Positions 1-7,143 of a DNA stretch of 11,053 nt are shown here, one piece after another (the stretch's first letter is position 1; every line of letters begins with the position of its first letter). The translations under genes were made by a program, and so were the position numbers. Under the pieces are notes generated by a model. That model did not search any database. It saw only the letters and a program-made list of their open reading frames with translations, and had not been told where the DNA came from. This DNA is from Thermoplasmata archaeon (GTDB lineage: Archaea > Thermoplasmatota > Thermoplasmata > Halarchaeoplasmatales > Halarchaeoplasmataceae): assembly GCA_019594305.1 (NCBI GenBank), contig JAFDTZ010000071.1:1-11053 (forward strand). The letters are read 5' to 3'.

Positions 1-3000
1 ACACACCCTGCATACTCCTATTCAGATTCAGATTACACCGATCCAAACTATGGTTTTACAGACATATCTCTCTCCATCAACAGTCCGTTGTGGGTCAGCG
101 GATGGAATGGAAATAGTCCAACATGCACGTTCCCAACCATAAACAATCCGAATATCCGAATGTTGAATCTCACTTCATACGAAGAAGAGGTAAATCAAAC
201 CAGTCCGACCTTTGAATATCGTACGAAAACCGAAGGAACAGAAAGTCTCTATGATCTAAATCTGATGGACTTTGCCGCTTCTTCAAACGTCATGACAATA
301 ACCAATGACCTATCATCCATCGAAGACGGTCTATTCGTGCTTTTACAAAATCAACATGGTAATAATATACCTTGGAATTTCAGGATCGAGTTCTTCAGTG
401 AAGAAGAACACGATTGGATAACAGTCGATGATACAGTATCTTTCTCCGGTGGCGAAGGAACCTTTACCGCCAATGTAACCATACCTGAAGATGCTTCACC
501 GGGTTCGTACGAAGCCATAATCCGCGTAGGTAATAATACTGTTCCTGTATTGATGAATGTGATGGCTGACCAGATGAACTTTGAATTCGCAGGTGGTGAT
601 GATGACTATCTGTATTCTAACGACGGATTGAACGGAGTAATCACTGCCGGCGCAGATCCTACTGAAGGTGATTGGCGATACTACTATATGGACGTTCCGG
701 GATATAACGAATTACCAGACGATGCCGTAAGGATGATAACCGAAGCGGACTGGTCGTATACTGAAAAATATTATTCTACTTCTTACTCCGGTGACATCGA
801 TGGCAGCAACGCAACCGGTGAACCGGATGATTCATACGCACATTTACCGCCCAGGGATAAACTCACTTTAGAGAATTTTGTCAATTCTCCAGGTATAGGA
901 ACTATATCCAACGTAAAAATAGGTGTACTACATCATTATGACGGTGTAGTTCCACAAGTAGATTCGAATAATCTATCTATCAGATATTCTGTTCGCGGAT
1001 CGGAAATGTCAACACATAAAGAAGTCGATGTCACCGAAGAACCCACTATAACAGAATTTGATATCACTTGGGACGAAGTCAAATGGGGTAACACAGCTTG
1101 GAAATGGGACGATTTAACGCATTTAACTGTGGAGCTCCATCATAAGGTAAGTGGTCTTCCGGGCGATGCTAACATATCGGTAGATGCCGTCTGGTTAGAG
1201 GTGGAGAGTAAAGAGGTCGCTCGGATCAGAACGGTAGGTGCGCGGGAAGATAGAGCACAACTTACATCCGATCTAGATGTGTTTATACTTCAACCCACTT
1301 CCGATCAACATGTCGGTCCGTTCGGAGTTGCAATAACGGAATCGTCCATAGGTCATATCGGTGAAACTAACACCAATGTGTCACGGGAAGTACAAGCAGC
1401 AAATATTGTTCCAGGACTAAATATAATCGCTGTAAGAAGTACCAGGATGGACGGTAGAGATATCCAAACCAATTTCAGCGGCAGGAACTTCATTTTTGAG
1501 ATGGATCCAGTTCCAGGACAGATCTATACAGATGACCATGTCGGTTCTAGTAAATTTACATACATGAGTCATATGGACCTTCAGAGATTCAATGCTACCG
1601 CTATAGGTCCCGCACAGATTGAAGAAGAAGAAGGCATACCTATAGGTCAAGACGACATATCTGGTATAGCTACATGGGAAGATTTCTTCAATGCACTGGG
1701 TCCAGGCGCTGGTATAAGAAGATTCCTTACTCTAGAGAACGCATTAAGCATCGAGATCGAAACATGGGATACTTCCGGTAACGCACATTGTATCGACATC
1801 GGTTTATGGAAAGATATCGAGGGAACCGGGGAGCCGATATTCCCAGATGGTTTGGTCGACTACTCTGCCACCTTAGGCCCGGATCAGCACATCAAAGTTA
1901 TGGAACCCGATGACGGGGATTACATATTAACGATCCTCGGATATGACATAACAGAACCGGCGCACTTCGGACTTTCCATCAGTATCGTAATGGATGGCGT
2001 AGAGGGTTACGAACTGTCCGGCTTATCTGAACAACCTGTTCCAAGATATCGTCGTGAAACCTTCAACATGCACTGGAATTTCCCAGGTGATGCCGATGAC
2101 GGTGGTTATGGTGGTGTTATCAAAGCCGGTGTAGATGGAACTGATGACATCATTGTTATTCCTATCGAGGTGTTCCTTGATACAAATACGCCGATCCTGA
2201 CGGATATGTATCCAGAACCTAACAGTTTGATCATAGATAATCAACCATTGATATCTGCTATATTTACCGATACTATCATAGAAACTGAAGTTGTTACCCG
2301 GCGTAAATATGTAGGAGAATTAAAGCTGGGAAACGCAAGTGATGATGATTGGATAACCTGGGAAGAAGAAGTAGAAAATGAAATAACAGGTTCGGGAGTT
2401 GATACCGACAGTGTTTCGATATATGTCAATGGCAAAAATGTTACAGATGATGCACACATCAATGAGGGCGGCACAATATATTACACACCTTCCAAACCGA
2501 TGGAGGACGGTGTTAACTATGTTACTGTTATATTTGAAGATAAAGCGGGCAATGGAAACGAAGTATCCTGGGCATTCGAAATAGATTCATACCTCCAGGC
2601 AACCGTTAGTACTTTACAGGCAACGGCAATAGATACGATGAATGCAACTTTGAATGCAGAATTTGATATGGGGAAACTCGAAGAAGTTACACTTTGGTTT
2701 GAAATGGACGGTGAAGCTATACCTGGAAGTGTTTATACTTACGGCCCGGAAAACCACACACACAGTTTTGTTAACAGCGGGTTGACAGCCAATACCGAGT
2801 ATACATACAGAGCCGTTCTTGAGTATTATTATGAAAATGATACGGTAGTAATCTATGGCGATTACGAGACATTCGTCACCCATTCCGATGAACAGATTGT
2901 CCATTCAATAAATCTTTATGCTGATGAGTATGCCGACGGATGGAATTTTGTATCATTCGGCATAGAGATTGACGATACGAACCTATCTGATATATTATCC

Positions 3001-3417
3001 GATATCGATGGTTCATACAATAAATTGATGTACTACGATGCATCGATTGATCAATGGCAGAGCTACGTGCCAGGTAGAGCTGAGCATTTCAATACCCTTT
3101 ACTCTTGGAATAGAATGATGGGTATATGGATACATATGACAATGGATGATACGATAAACTTGACGGGTTCTGTGCCTATAAGTACGGATATCACGATATA
3201 TCCCGGATGGAATATGGTGGGTTATCCTTCTGAAACCAACCGTATTGCATCCGATGAATTCCCCCCTGAAGTGAGTAAAATTGGTGTATTCAACAAATAT
3301 ACAGAGTATAATGTAGAATACATATATGATCTTTCGACAATATTGTTGGTAACCGGACACGGATATTGGGTATACAGTGATGCCGATGAACCTATCATAT
3401 GGACGGTAGAATACTGA
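1..3417 (+). CDS. Large secreted modular surface protein, C-terminal part (subtilase-like tail), 5'-truncated by window edge
   Basis: The frame is open from base 1 to the TGA at 3415-3417 (1138 residues), with no ATG in its first part. A TTG at 88 is not a convincing start, so the gene begins upstream. The visible part is acidic, rich in N-x-S/T sites and nearly cysteine-free, as expected outside the cell. In order: a beta domain ending in a VPVLMNV strand (to about residue 185); a DWRYYYMDVP motif (about 225); a beta-sandwich-like module (about 244-402); an SDLDVFILQP segment (about 406-485); a second such module with GDYILTILGY (about 579-664); an Ig-like domain with SGVDTDSVSIYVNG (about 797-862); a fibronectin III-like domain (866-963); and a C-terminal GWNFVS...GWNMVGYPS domain (978-1138). 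The VPVLMNV, DWRYYY and LDVFILQP pattern recalls tails of archaeal S8 subtilases, but no catalytic triad is in view. There is no C-terminal membrane anchor. The coding call is sure; protease identity is only inferred. Confidence 0.9.
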   Translation, partial: THPAYSYSDSDYTDPNYGFTDISLSINSPLWVSGWNGNSPTCTFPTINNPNIRMLNLTSYEEEVNQTSPTFEYRTKTEGTESLYDLNLMDFAASSNVMTITNDLSSIEDGLFVLLQNQHGNNIPWNFRIEFFSEEEHDWITVDDTVSFSGGEGTFTANVTIPEDASPGSYEAIIRVGNNTVPVLMNVMADQMNFEFAGGDDDYLYSNDGLNGVITAGADPTEGDWRYYYMDVPGYNELPDDAVRMITEADWSYTEKYYSTSYSGDIDGSNATGEPDDSYAHLPPRDKLTLENFVNSPGIGTISNVKIGVLHHYDGVVPQVDSNNLSIRYSVRGSEMSTHKEVDVTEEPTITEFDITWDEVKWGNTAWKWDDLTHLTVELHHKVSGLPGDANISVDAVWLEVESKEVARIRTVGAREDRAQLTSDLDVFILQPTSDQHVGPFGVAITESSIGHIGETNTNVSREVQAANIVPGLNIIAVRSTRMDGRDIQTNFSGRNFIFEMDPVPGQIYTDDHVGSSKFTYMSHMDLQRFNATAIGPAQIEEEEGIPIGQDDISGIATWEDFFNALGPGAGIRRFLTLENALSIEIETWDTSGNAHCIDIGLWKDIEGTGEPIFPDGLVDYSATLGPDQHIKVMEPDDGDYILTILGYDITEPAHFGLSISIVMDGVEGYELSGLSEQPVPRYRRETFNMHWNFPGDADDGGYGGVIKAGVDGTDDIIVIPIEVFLDTNTPILTDMYPEPNSLIIDNQPLISAIFTDTIIETEVVTRRKYVGELKLGNASDDDWITWEEEVENEITGSGVDTDSVSIYVNGKNVTDDAHINEGGTIYYTPSKPMEDGVNYVTVIFEDKAGNGNEVSWAFEIDSYLQATVSTLQATAIDTMNATLNAEFDMGKLEEVTLWFEMDGEAIPGSVYTYGPENHTHSFVNSGLTANTEYTYRAVLEYYYENDTVVIYGDYETFVTHSDEQIVHSINLYADEYADGWNFVSFGIEIDDTNLSDILSDIDGSYNKLMYYDASIDQWQSYVPGRAEHFNTLYSWNRMMGIWIHMTMDDTINLTGSVPISTDITIYPGWNMVGYPSETNRIASDEFPPEVSKIGVFNKYTEYNVEYIYDLSTILLVTGHGYWVYSDADEPIIWTVEY

Positions 3418-3430
3418 AAGGTACAAGACC

Positions 3431-3443
3431 AAAAAAAGTTTTA
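3431..3443 (+). promoter_or_regulatory. Putative TATA box for the MgtC/DUF4010 gene
   Basis: An A-rich then T-rich tract (AAAAAAAGTTTTA) lies about 25-28 nt upstream of the ATG at 3465, the spacing expected for an archaeal TATA box driving a leaderless transcript. No Shine-Dalgarno site precedes that ATG, which fits. The 47 bp gap after the upstream stop holds nothing else recognisable. The T-run could equally serve termination of the surface protein gene. Confidence 0.4.
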
Positions 3444-3464
3444 GCGGCTTCACCATAACGAACT

Positions 3465-4709
3465 ATGGATGTCATACTGGAACTCATCATAGCTCTGTGC
3501 ATCGGGTCAATACTCGGTCTAGAGCGGGATATCCATGCAAGACGGGAGGGAAAGGAGGTTTCCTTCGGGATGAAGATATTCTCGGTTATGGCACTTCTGG
3601 GCTTTTCCGTCGCTTATTCGCCCGGGCCGATATCCATCATAATATTGTTTTTTGCGTTTTGTATCATACTATTCTTCTCGGTATCACAGTTAAGGATGGG
3701 GAGCTCGTCCCCGGGCATGACCACCGGTGTTGCTCTGGTCACAGCTTTCTTGCTGGGCGGTATGTCCGGAGCCGGGTATCCTCTGGAAGCGATCATAGTA
3801 TCGATGATGATAATATCAATTCTAGGGGTAAAAGAACGAACACATAGATTCGCAGGCATATTGACCAACGAGGACTTGGCTAGTGCTCTTAATTTTCTTA
3901 TCATAGTTGTGATACTACTTCCACTGGCTTACACCATGGGAGATGTACATCCGTTGATAGGGAGTGGAAAACTGATCGACCCTGTGAAGACACTGCTGAT
4001 AGTTATCTTTGTATCGTCGTTTTCCTTTGTAAGCTATATCGTTATAAAGACTGTAGGCGCGATGAAAGGCCTTGAGATAACTTCTTTTTTAGGGGGTTTC
4101 GTTAACTCGGCGGCTTCAACTGTTTCCCTATCCCGATTGGCGGTGATAAATCCCAAACTGAAGTCCGTATCGAAAAGGGGGATCATACTAGCCAATCTGT
4201 CCATGATATTGAAGGACGTGATACTGATAACGGTGATCGCAGGAACTGTTTTCTTGAAAGGTTTCATGGTTCCCATGGCGGTCCTCATGGTGGCATCTCT
4301 TACCGGTGTACTGGTGACCAGGAGCTCAAAAACAACAGAAAAATGTTCATTGGATCTGGGAACGCCTTTTGCGATCATACCTGCGGCTAAATTCGGTGTA
4401 CTTTTCGTAGTTCTAAGCGTACTGTCTTACTATGGAATGGAATTATTGGGAGTATACGGAGTCTATGCCATCTCCATAGGAGGCCTTGTATCTACAACAT
4501 CGGTATCGGCATCTCTGGGTGCACTTTTCGTGGCCGGAGAGATCGAACTCGACACCATGTTGACCACAATCCTTCTAGCACTTGGATTGGGAAGCATATC
4601 TAAAGTCGGCATCGCATGGGCCTACGATAGGGTTCTGGCCAAAAAGATCGCCTTGATCCAGGGTGTCGTGACTGCATTATGTTTCATAATGGCTTTCTTT
4701 CAGGTATGA
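3465..4709 (+). CDS. MgtC/SapB family membrane protein with C-terminal DUF4010
   Basis: This 414-residue protein is almost entirely hydrophobic helices. The N-terminal third carries the MgtC/SapB signature GSILGLERD (residues 14-22) followed by a charged loop (HARREGKEVSFG) and further helices. From about residue 130 it matches DUF4010: LTNEDLASALNFLIIVVILLPL, then GLEITSFLGGFVNSAASTVSLSRL near 202-225. A similar small-residue stretch, SIGGLVSTTSVSASLG, recurs at 347-362. The N-terminal MgtC domain is known from proteins tied to magnesium limitation and acid/virulence stress in bacteria, but the two-domain form has no established function, and transport or regulation are both possible. The ATG at 3465 starts exactly at the first hydrophobic helix, and length fits the two-domain family. 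It is followed after 38 bp by the site-2 protease on the same strand. Family assignment is firm, role unknown. Confidence 0.88.
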   Translation: MDVILELIIALCIGSILGLERDIHARREGKEVSFGMKIFSVMALLGFSVAYSPGPISIIILFFAFCIILFFSVSQLRMGSSSPGMTTGVALVTAFLLGGMSGAGYPLEAIIVSMMIISILGVKERTHRFAGILTNEDLASALNFLIIVVILLPLAYTMGDVHPLIGSGKLIDPVKTLLIVIFVSSFSFVSYIVIKTVGAMKGLEITSFLGGFVNSAASTVSLSRLAVINPKLKSVSKRGIILANLSMILKDVILITVIAGTVFLKGFMVPMAVLMVASLTGVLVTRSSKTTEKCSLDLGTPFAIIPAAKFGVLFVVLSVLSYYGMELLGVYGVYAISIGGLVSTTSVSASLGALFVAGEIELDTMLTTILLALGLGSISKVGIAWAYDRVLAKKIALIQGVVTALCFIMAFFQV

Positions 4710-4713
4710 CATA

Positions 4714-4724
4714 AAGTAATTAAA
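4714..4724 (+). promoter_or_regulatory. Putative TATA box for the site-2 protease gene
   Basis: The AT-rich run AAGTAATTAAA is centred about 29 nt before the ATG at 4748. With no Shine-Dalgarno site in the 38 bp gap, this suggests an own, leaderless promoter rather than simple cotranscription with the MgtC-like gene. The gap also contains a GACGTC hexamer, which I do not interpret. Confidence 0.4.
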
Positions 4725-4747
4725 GGGGACGTCTTTAGGTAGTACCG

Positions 4748-6343
4748 ATGCAATTACTAAGAAACCCATTCATATTGGCTCTAGTCATAATCGGAGCATT
4801 CATACTCATATTTACCATACTTGAGAAGAAAGGCCTGTTAAAACCATATAATCTTGAGATGTCCGGTCTGTTCCTTATATGGAAAACGGAACGCGGTAAG
4901 AAGCTGATAGATAATCTGGCTCAAAAGAAAAAGTTCTGGAAGGCATATGGGAACCTGTCCATTGCAGTCATATCTATATGTATGGTGATAATCTTGACAC
5001 TTTTAGTATGGTCGGCTTATCTGGCCAGCTTTATACCGGCGGAAAGCGCACCAAGTCCCAGGATGGTCATCGGGATACCCGGTGTTAATCCGTTGATACC
5101 TGTATGGTATGGAATATTGGGCTTGGCCGTAGCCATAATAGTACACGAATTTTCCCACGGGATACTAGCCAGGCTCGCCGACGTAAAAGTAAAAACATTA
5201 GGCCTGGTTTTCATCGTAGTTCCCATCGGAGCGTTCGTAGAGCCGGACGAAGAGGAGATGGATGCTCTACCCAAGATAAAGCGTGATCGTATTTACGGAG
5301 CCGGCCCGACGGCCAACATCGTGCTTGCTTTAGTTTTCGTAATTTTGTTTTCATCGGTATTTATGGCATCCGTTGCACCGGAAGAAGACGGTCTTATAGT
5401 ACACGGTTTAGTAACCGATTCACCCGCGGATATGAGTGATCTAAACATCGGAGAACTGGTTTTGACTATAGACGGTATCAGGACGGAAGAGATGGTAGAC
5501 GTAGAACAGATCGATGTACCACCGCTCAGACAAGTATCCGTTCGCACGAGATACAAAGATGCTGACAGAGAGCATACCGTTATTTCCGGATTGATGATAT
5601 CCACGGTACAAGATAATTACCCTGCATATGACGCAGGACTTGAAGCTCTTGACATAATAGTAAGTATGGATGGAGTTCAGATACGGAATTATCATGATTT
5701 CAATGAACATCTGGAGGGTAAGTCTAGCGGAGAAATTCTAAACGTGACTTACGCCAGGTTGGATGATGATGATTACACGAACCACACCACCACCATTGTA
5801 CTGGCAGATAAATACGAGAGCTTTGCAGAGATGTATCCTTCGGAAAACAGAGAAGAGTACCGCGGCCGGGCTTACATGGGTGTCACGGTTTCTTACATGG
5901 GAATAATGTTCAGAGATGTGGGATGGATACAGAGATTGATGGTCAATCCTTATTCCGGAGCCACCTCGTTCAACGATTATATGATGGCTTCGCTTACCTA
6001 TATTTCGTTTCCTTTCCTAGGATTGTCTCCGATACCGTCGGAGATAGCTCAATTATATGTTATAACCGGGCCTCTATCTGTAATTCCTGCCGGTGTATTC
6101 TGGCCCATAGCCAATGCATGTTACTGGATATTCTGGCTTAACTTGATGGTTGGCTTGTTCAATTCACTACCAGCGGTACCACTGGACGGTGGTTACGTTT
6201 TCAAGGATGCACTTTCCTCAGTAGTTGAAAAATTCAATATGAAAGAGGAGATTGAGAAGAAGTTGGTACACAGCGTATCATATCTTTTAGCATTCATGAT
6301 ACTCGGAATGTTACTGTGGCAGTTGATAGGACCCAGACTTTAA
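4748..6343 (+). CDS. Site-2 protease family intramembrane zinc metalloprotease (M50) with two PDZ domains
   Basis: The 531-residue protein is a multi-pass membrane protease that would cut transmembrane substrates within the membrane. The zinc-binding HEFSH motif is at residues 133-137 inside a helix, and the second M50 motif NSLPAVPLDGG lies at 472-482, giving ligands H133, H137 and D480 with catalytic E134. GAGPTANIVLA (184-194) is the conserved GPxxN loop of the family. Between the two motif regions are two PDZ-like repeats: DSPADMSDLNIGELVLTIDG (about 224-243) and YDAGLEALDIIVSMDGVQIRNY (about 294-315). N-terminal helices at about 8-25 and 70-95 precede the core, and the C-terminus ends in one more helix. 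Length and order fit archaeal two-PDZ S2P proteins. The substrate is unknown; bacterial relatives act in regulated proteolysis of anti-sigma or signalling factors, but archaea lack sigma factors. The stop overlaps the stop of the convergent ATPase gene. Confidence 0.93.
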   Translation: MQLLRNPFILALVIIGAFILIFTILEKKGLLKPYNLEMSGLFLIWKTERGKKLIDNLAQKKKFWKAYGNLSIAVISICMVIILTLLVWSAYLASFIPAESAPSPRMVIGIPGVNPLIPVWYGILGLAVAIIVHEFSHGILARLADVKVKTLGLVFIVVPIGAFVEPDEEEMDALPKIKRDRIYGAGPTANIVLALVFVILFSSVFMASVAPEEDGLIVHGLVTDSPADMSDLNIGELVLTIDGIRTEEMVDVEQIDVPPLRQVSVRTRYKDADREHTVISGLMISTVQDNYPAYDAGLEALDIIVSMDGVQIRNYHDFNEHLEGKSSGEILNVTYARLDDDDYTNHTTTIVLADKYESFAEMYPSENREEYRGRAYMGVTVSYMGIMFRDVGWIQRLMVNPYSGATSFNDYMMASLTYISFPFLGLSPIPSEIAQLYVITGPLSVIPAGVFWPIANACYWIFWLNLMVGLFNSLPAVPLDGGYVFKDALSSVVEKFNMKEEIEKKLVHSVSYLLAFMILGMLLWQLIGPRL

Positions 6344-7044
6344 CCTTTGACTATCTCGAAGGCACCGTCGTATATCAGGGGGAAGTAATCCCGAGGATGA
6401 TCTGTTTTTCTTAATTTCAGTGCGCTGAGGAAAAGATTGACGTTATTTCCCTCTCTTCTCAGTTCAAGATGGAATATACCGTCGCTTAGGAATGCTTCCC
6501 CTGCATCGGTGAATTTTATCTCGTTAATAGGTAGTTCGTGGATCAAGAAGGTGGTAACGTCTAGATTTCTTAACCAGTCGAAGAACTGGAATAGTTCTTT
6601 CCTAGGTTCCTTGAAATCAGCCATGGTTTCCATAACAGGAAGTGAGTCTATCACCAAGAAGTCGTTTTCGAGGTTCTTACGAAGATTTTTTACGTACATC
6701 TTGAATACTTCCATCCAGGCGCTTTTATCCAGTTCGGTCATCCTTGAGCGGATCAATCCGAGATCTAAGATACTCAATCTTTTCGATACTTTATCCCAAT
6801 CCATACCGAGTCCTTGCATATTCTTGATCAAGCTTTCACGGCGTTCTTCCAAAGAGATGTAGACACCTTTTTTTCCGTTCTCAAGTGCGTTATGATATAG
6901 GATATAGAAACCGAGACTTGATTTCATGGTTCCCGGAGACCCGGCTAGAAGTACGATACTGTTACTCGGTATTCCTCCCTGCAGGCACTCATCGAGTCCT
7001 TCAACATAGGTTTTTATACGTTCGTTGGTGTCCAATTTGCTCAT
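6340..7044 (-). CDS. KaiC-like RecA-superfamily ATPase, single domain
   Basis: This soluble 234-residue protein is a one-domain KaiC/RecA-type ATPase. It opens with the family's G(L/I)D-x-L-x-GG-(I/F)P pattern (EGLDECLQGGIPSNS, about 15-29). The Walker A loop is GSPGTMKSS at 35-43, with methionine where the classical motif has glycine before the lysine. The KaiC-type glutamate pair is at E66-E67 (YISLEERRE) and the Walker B strand is FLVIDS with D133. The C-terminal part (IFHLELRRE, LSALKLRKT, then a closing FPLIYDGAFEIV) matches the last strands of KaiC domains. The start ATG at 7044-7042 is well supported by an 8-nt-spaced GGAGG. Archaeal single KaiC domains are common but mostly of unknown role; ATP-driven signalling or scaffolding is likely, and a circadian function should not be assumed. 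It is divergent from nnr and convergent with the protease gene. Confidence 0.9.
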   Translation of the reverse strand: MSKLDTNERIKTYVEGLDECLQGGIPSNSIVLLAGSPGTMKSSLGFYILYHNALENGKKGVYISLEERRESLIKNMQGLGMDWDKVSKRLSILDLGLIRSRMTELDKSAWMEVFKMYVKNLRKNLENDFLVIDSLPVMETMADFKEPRKELFQFFDWLRNLDVTTFLIHELPINEIKFTDAGEAFLSDGIFHLELRREGNNVNLFLSALKLRKTDHPRDYFPLIYDGAFEIVKG

Positions 7045-7051
7045 CTTTTTT

Positions 7052-7060
7052 TCCTCCTTT
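7052..7060 (-). promoter_or_regulatory. Shine-Dalgarno site of the KaiC-like gene
   Basis: On the minus strand AAAGGAGGA precedes the ATG at 7044 with 8 nt between GGAGG and the start codon. It decides the start and shows that this gene, unlike its leaderless neighbours, has a 5' leader. Confidence 0.85.
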
Positions 7061-7086
7061 ATGATAAGGGGGAATGATAATGCCGG

Positions 7087-7095
7087 TTTATATTA
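7087..7095 (-). promoter_or_regulatory. Putative TATA box of the KaiC-like gene
   Basis: TAATATAAA on the minus strand lies about 47 nt upstream of the ATG at 7044. A start of transcription about 25 nt downstream would fall near 7066, leaving a leader of about 20 nt that contains the Shine-Dalgarno site. The element is one half of a divergent promoter shared with nnr. Confidence 0.5.
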
Positions 7096-7098
7096 CTT

Positions 7099-7108
7099 TC
7101 TATATACC
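7099..7108 (+). promoter_or_regulatory. Putative TATA box of nnr
   Basis: TCTATATACC is centred about 40 nt upstream of the nnr ATG, which would place transcription start near 7130 with a short leader lacking a Shine-Dalgarno site. A second candidate is the A/T-rich run at 7109-7120, about 29 nt from the ATG, which would give a leaderless transcript. The same decamer TCTATATACC recurs at 8559-8568 before the Roadblock gene. Confidence 0.4.
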
Positions 7109-7143
7109 AAAAAATTCTATACCGGAAGTGATTATCATCTATC

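Noticed and set aside
88..90. TTG as start of the large surface protein
   Set aside because: The same frame is open back to base 1 with similar composition, no Shine-Dalgarno site or promoter precedes the TTG, and no signal peptide follows it. The gene is truncated by the window edge.
1618..1634. GAAGAAGAAGAAGG run as a microsatellite
   Set aside because: It encodes a short Glu stretch in an acidic protein and is too short to count as a tract.
3013..3456. 147-codon open frame on the minus strand
   Set aside because: It is antisense to the surface protein, has no family motif, and is explained by codon use of the real gene. Similar shadow frames over the MgtC, protease and Nnr genes were dropped for the same reason.
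4726..4737. GGGGACGTCTTT as a hairpin or operator before the protease gene
   Set aside because: Only the 6 bp GACGTC is self-complementary, and no second copy or paired arm is seen nearby.
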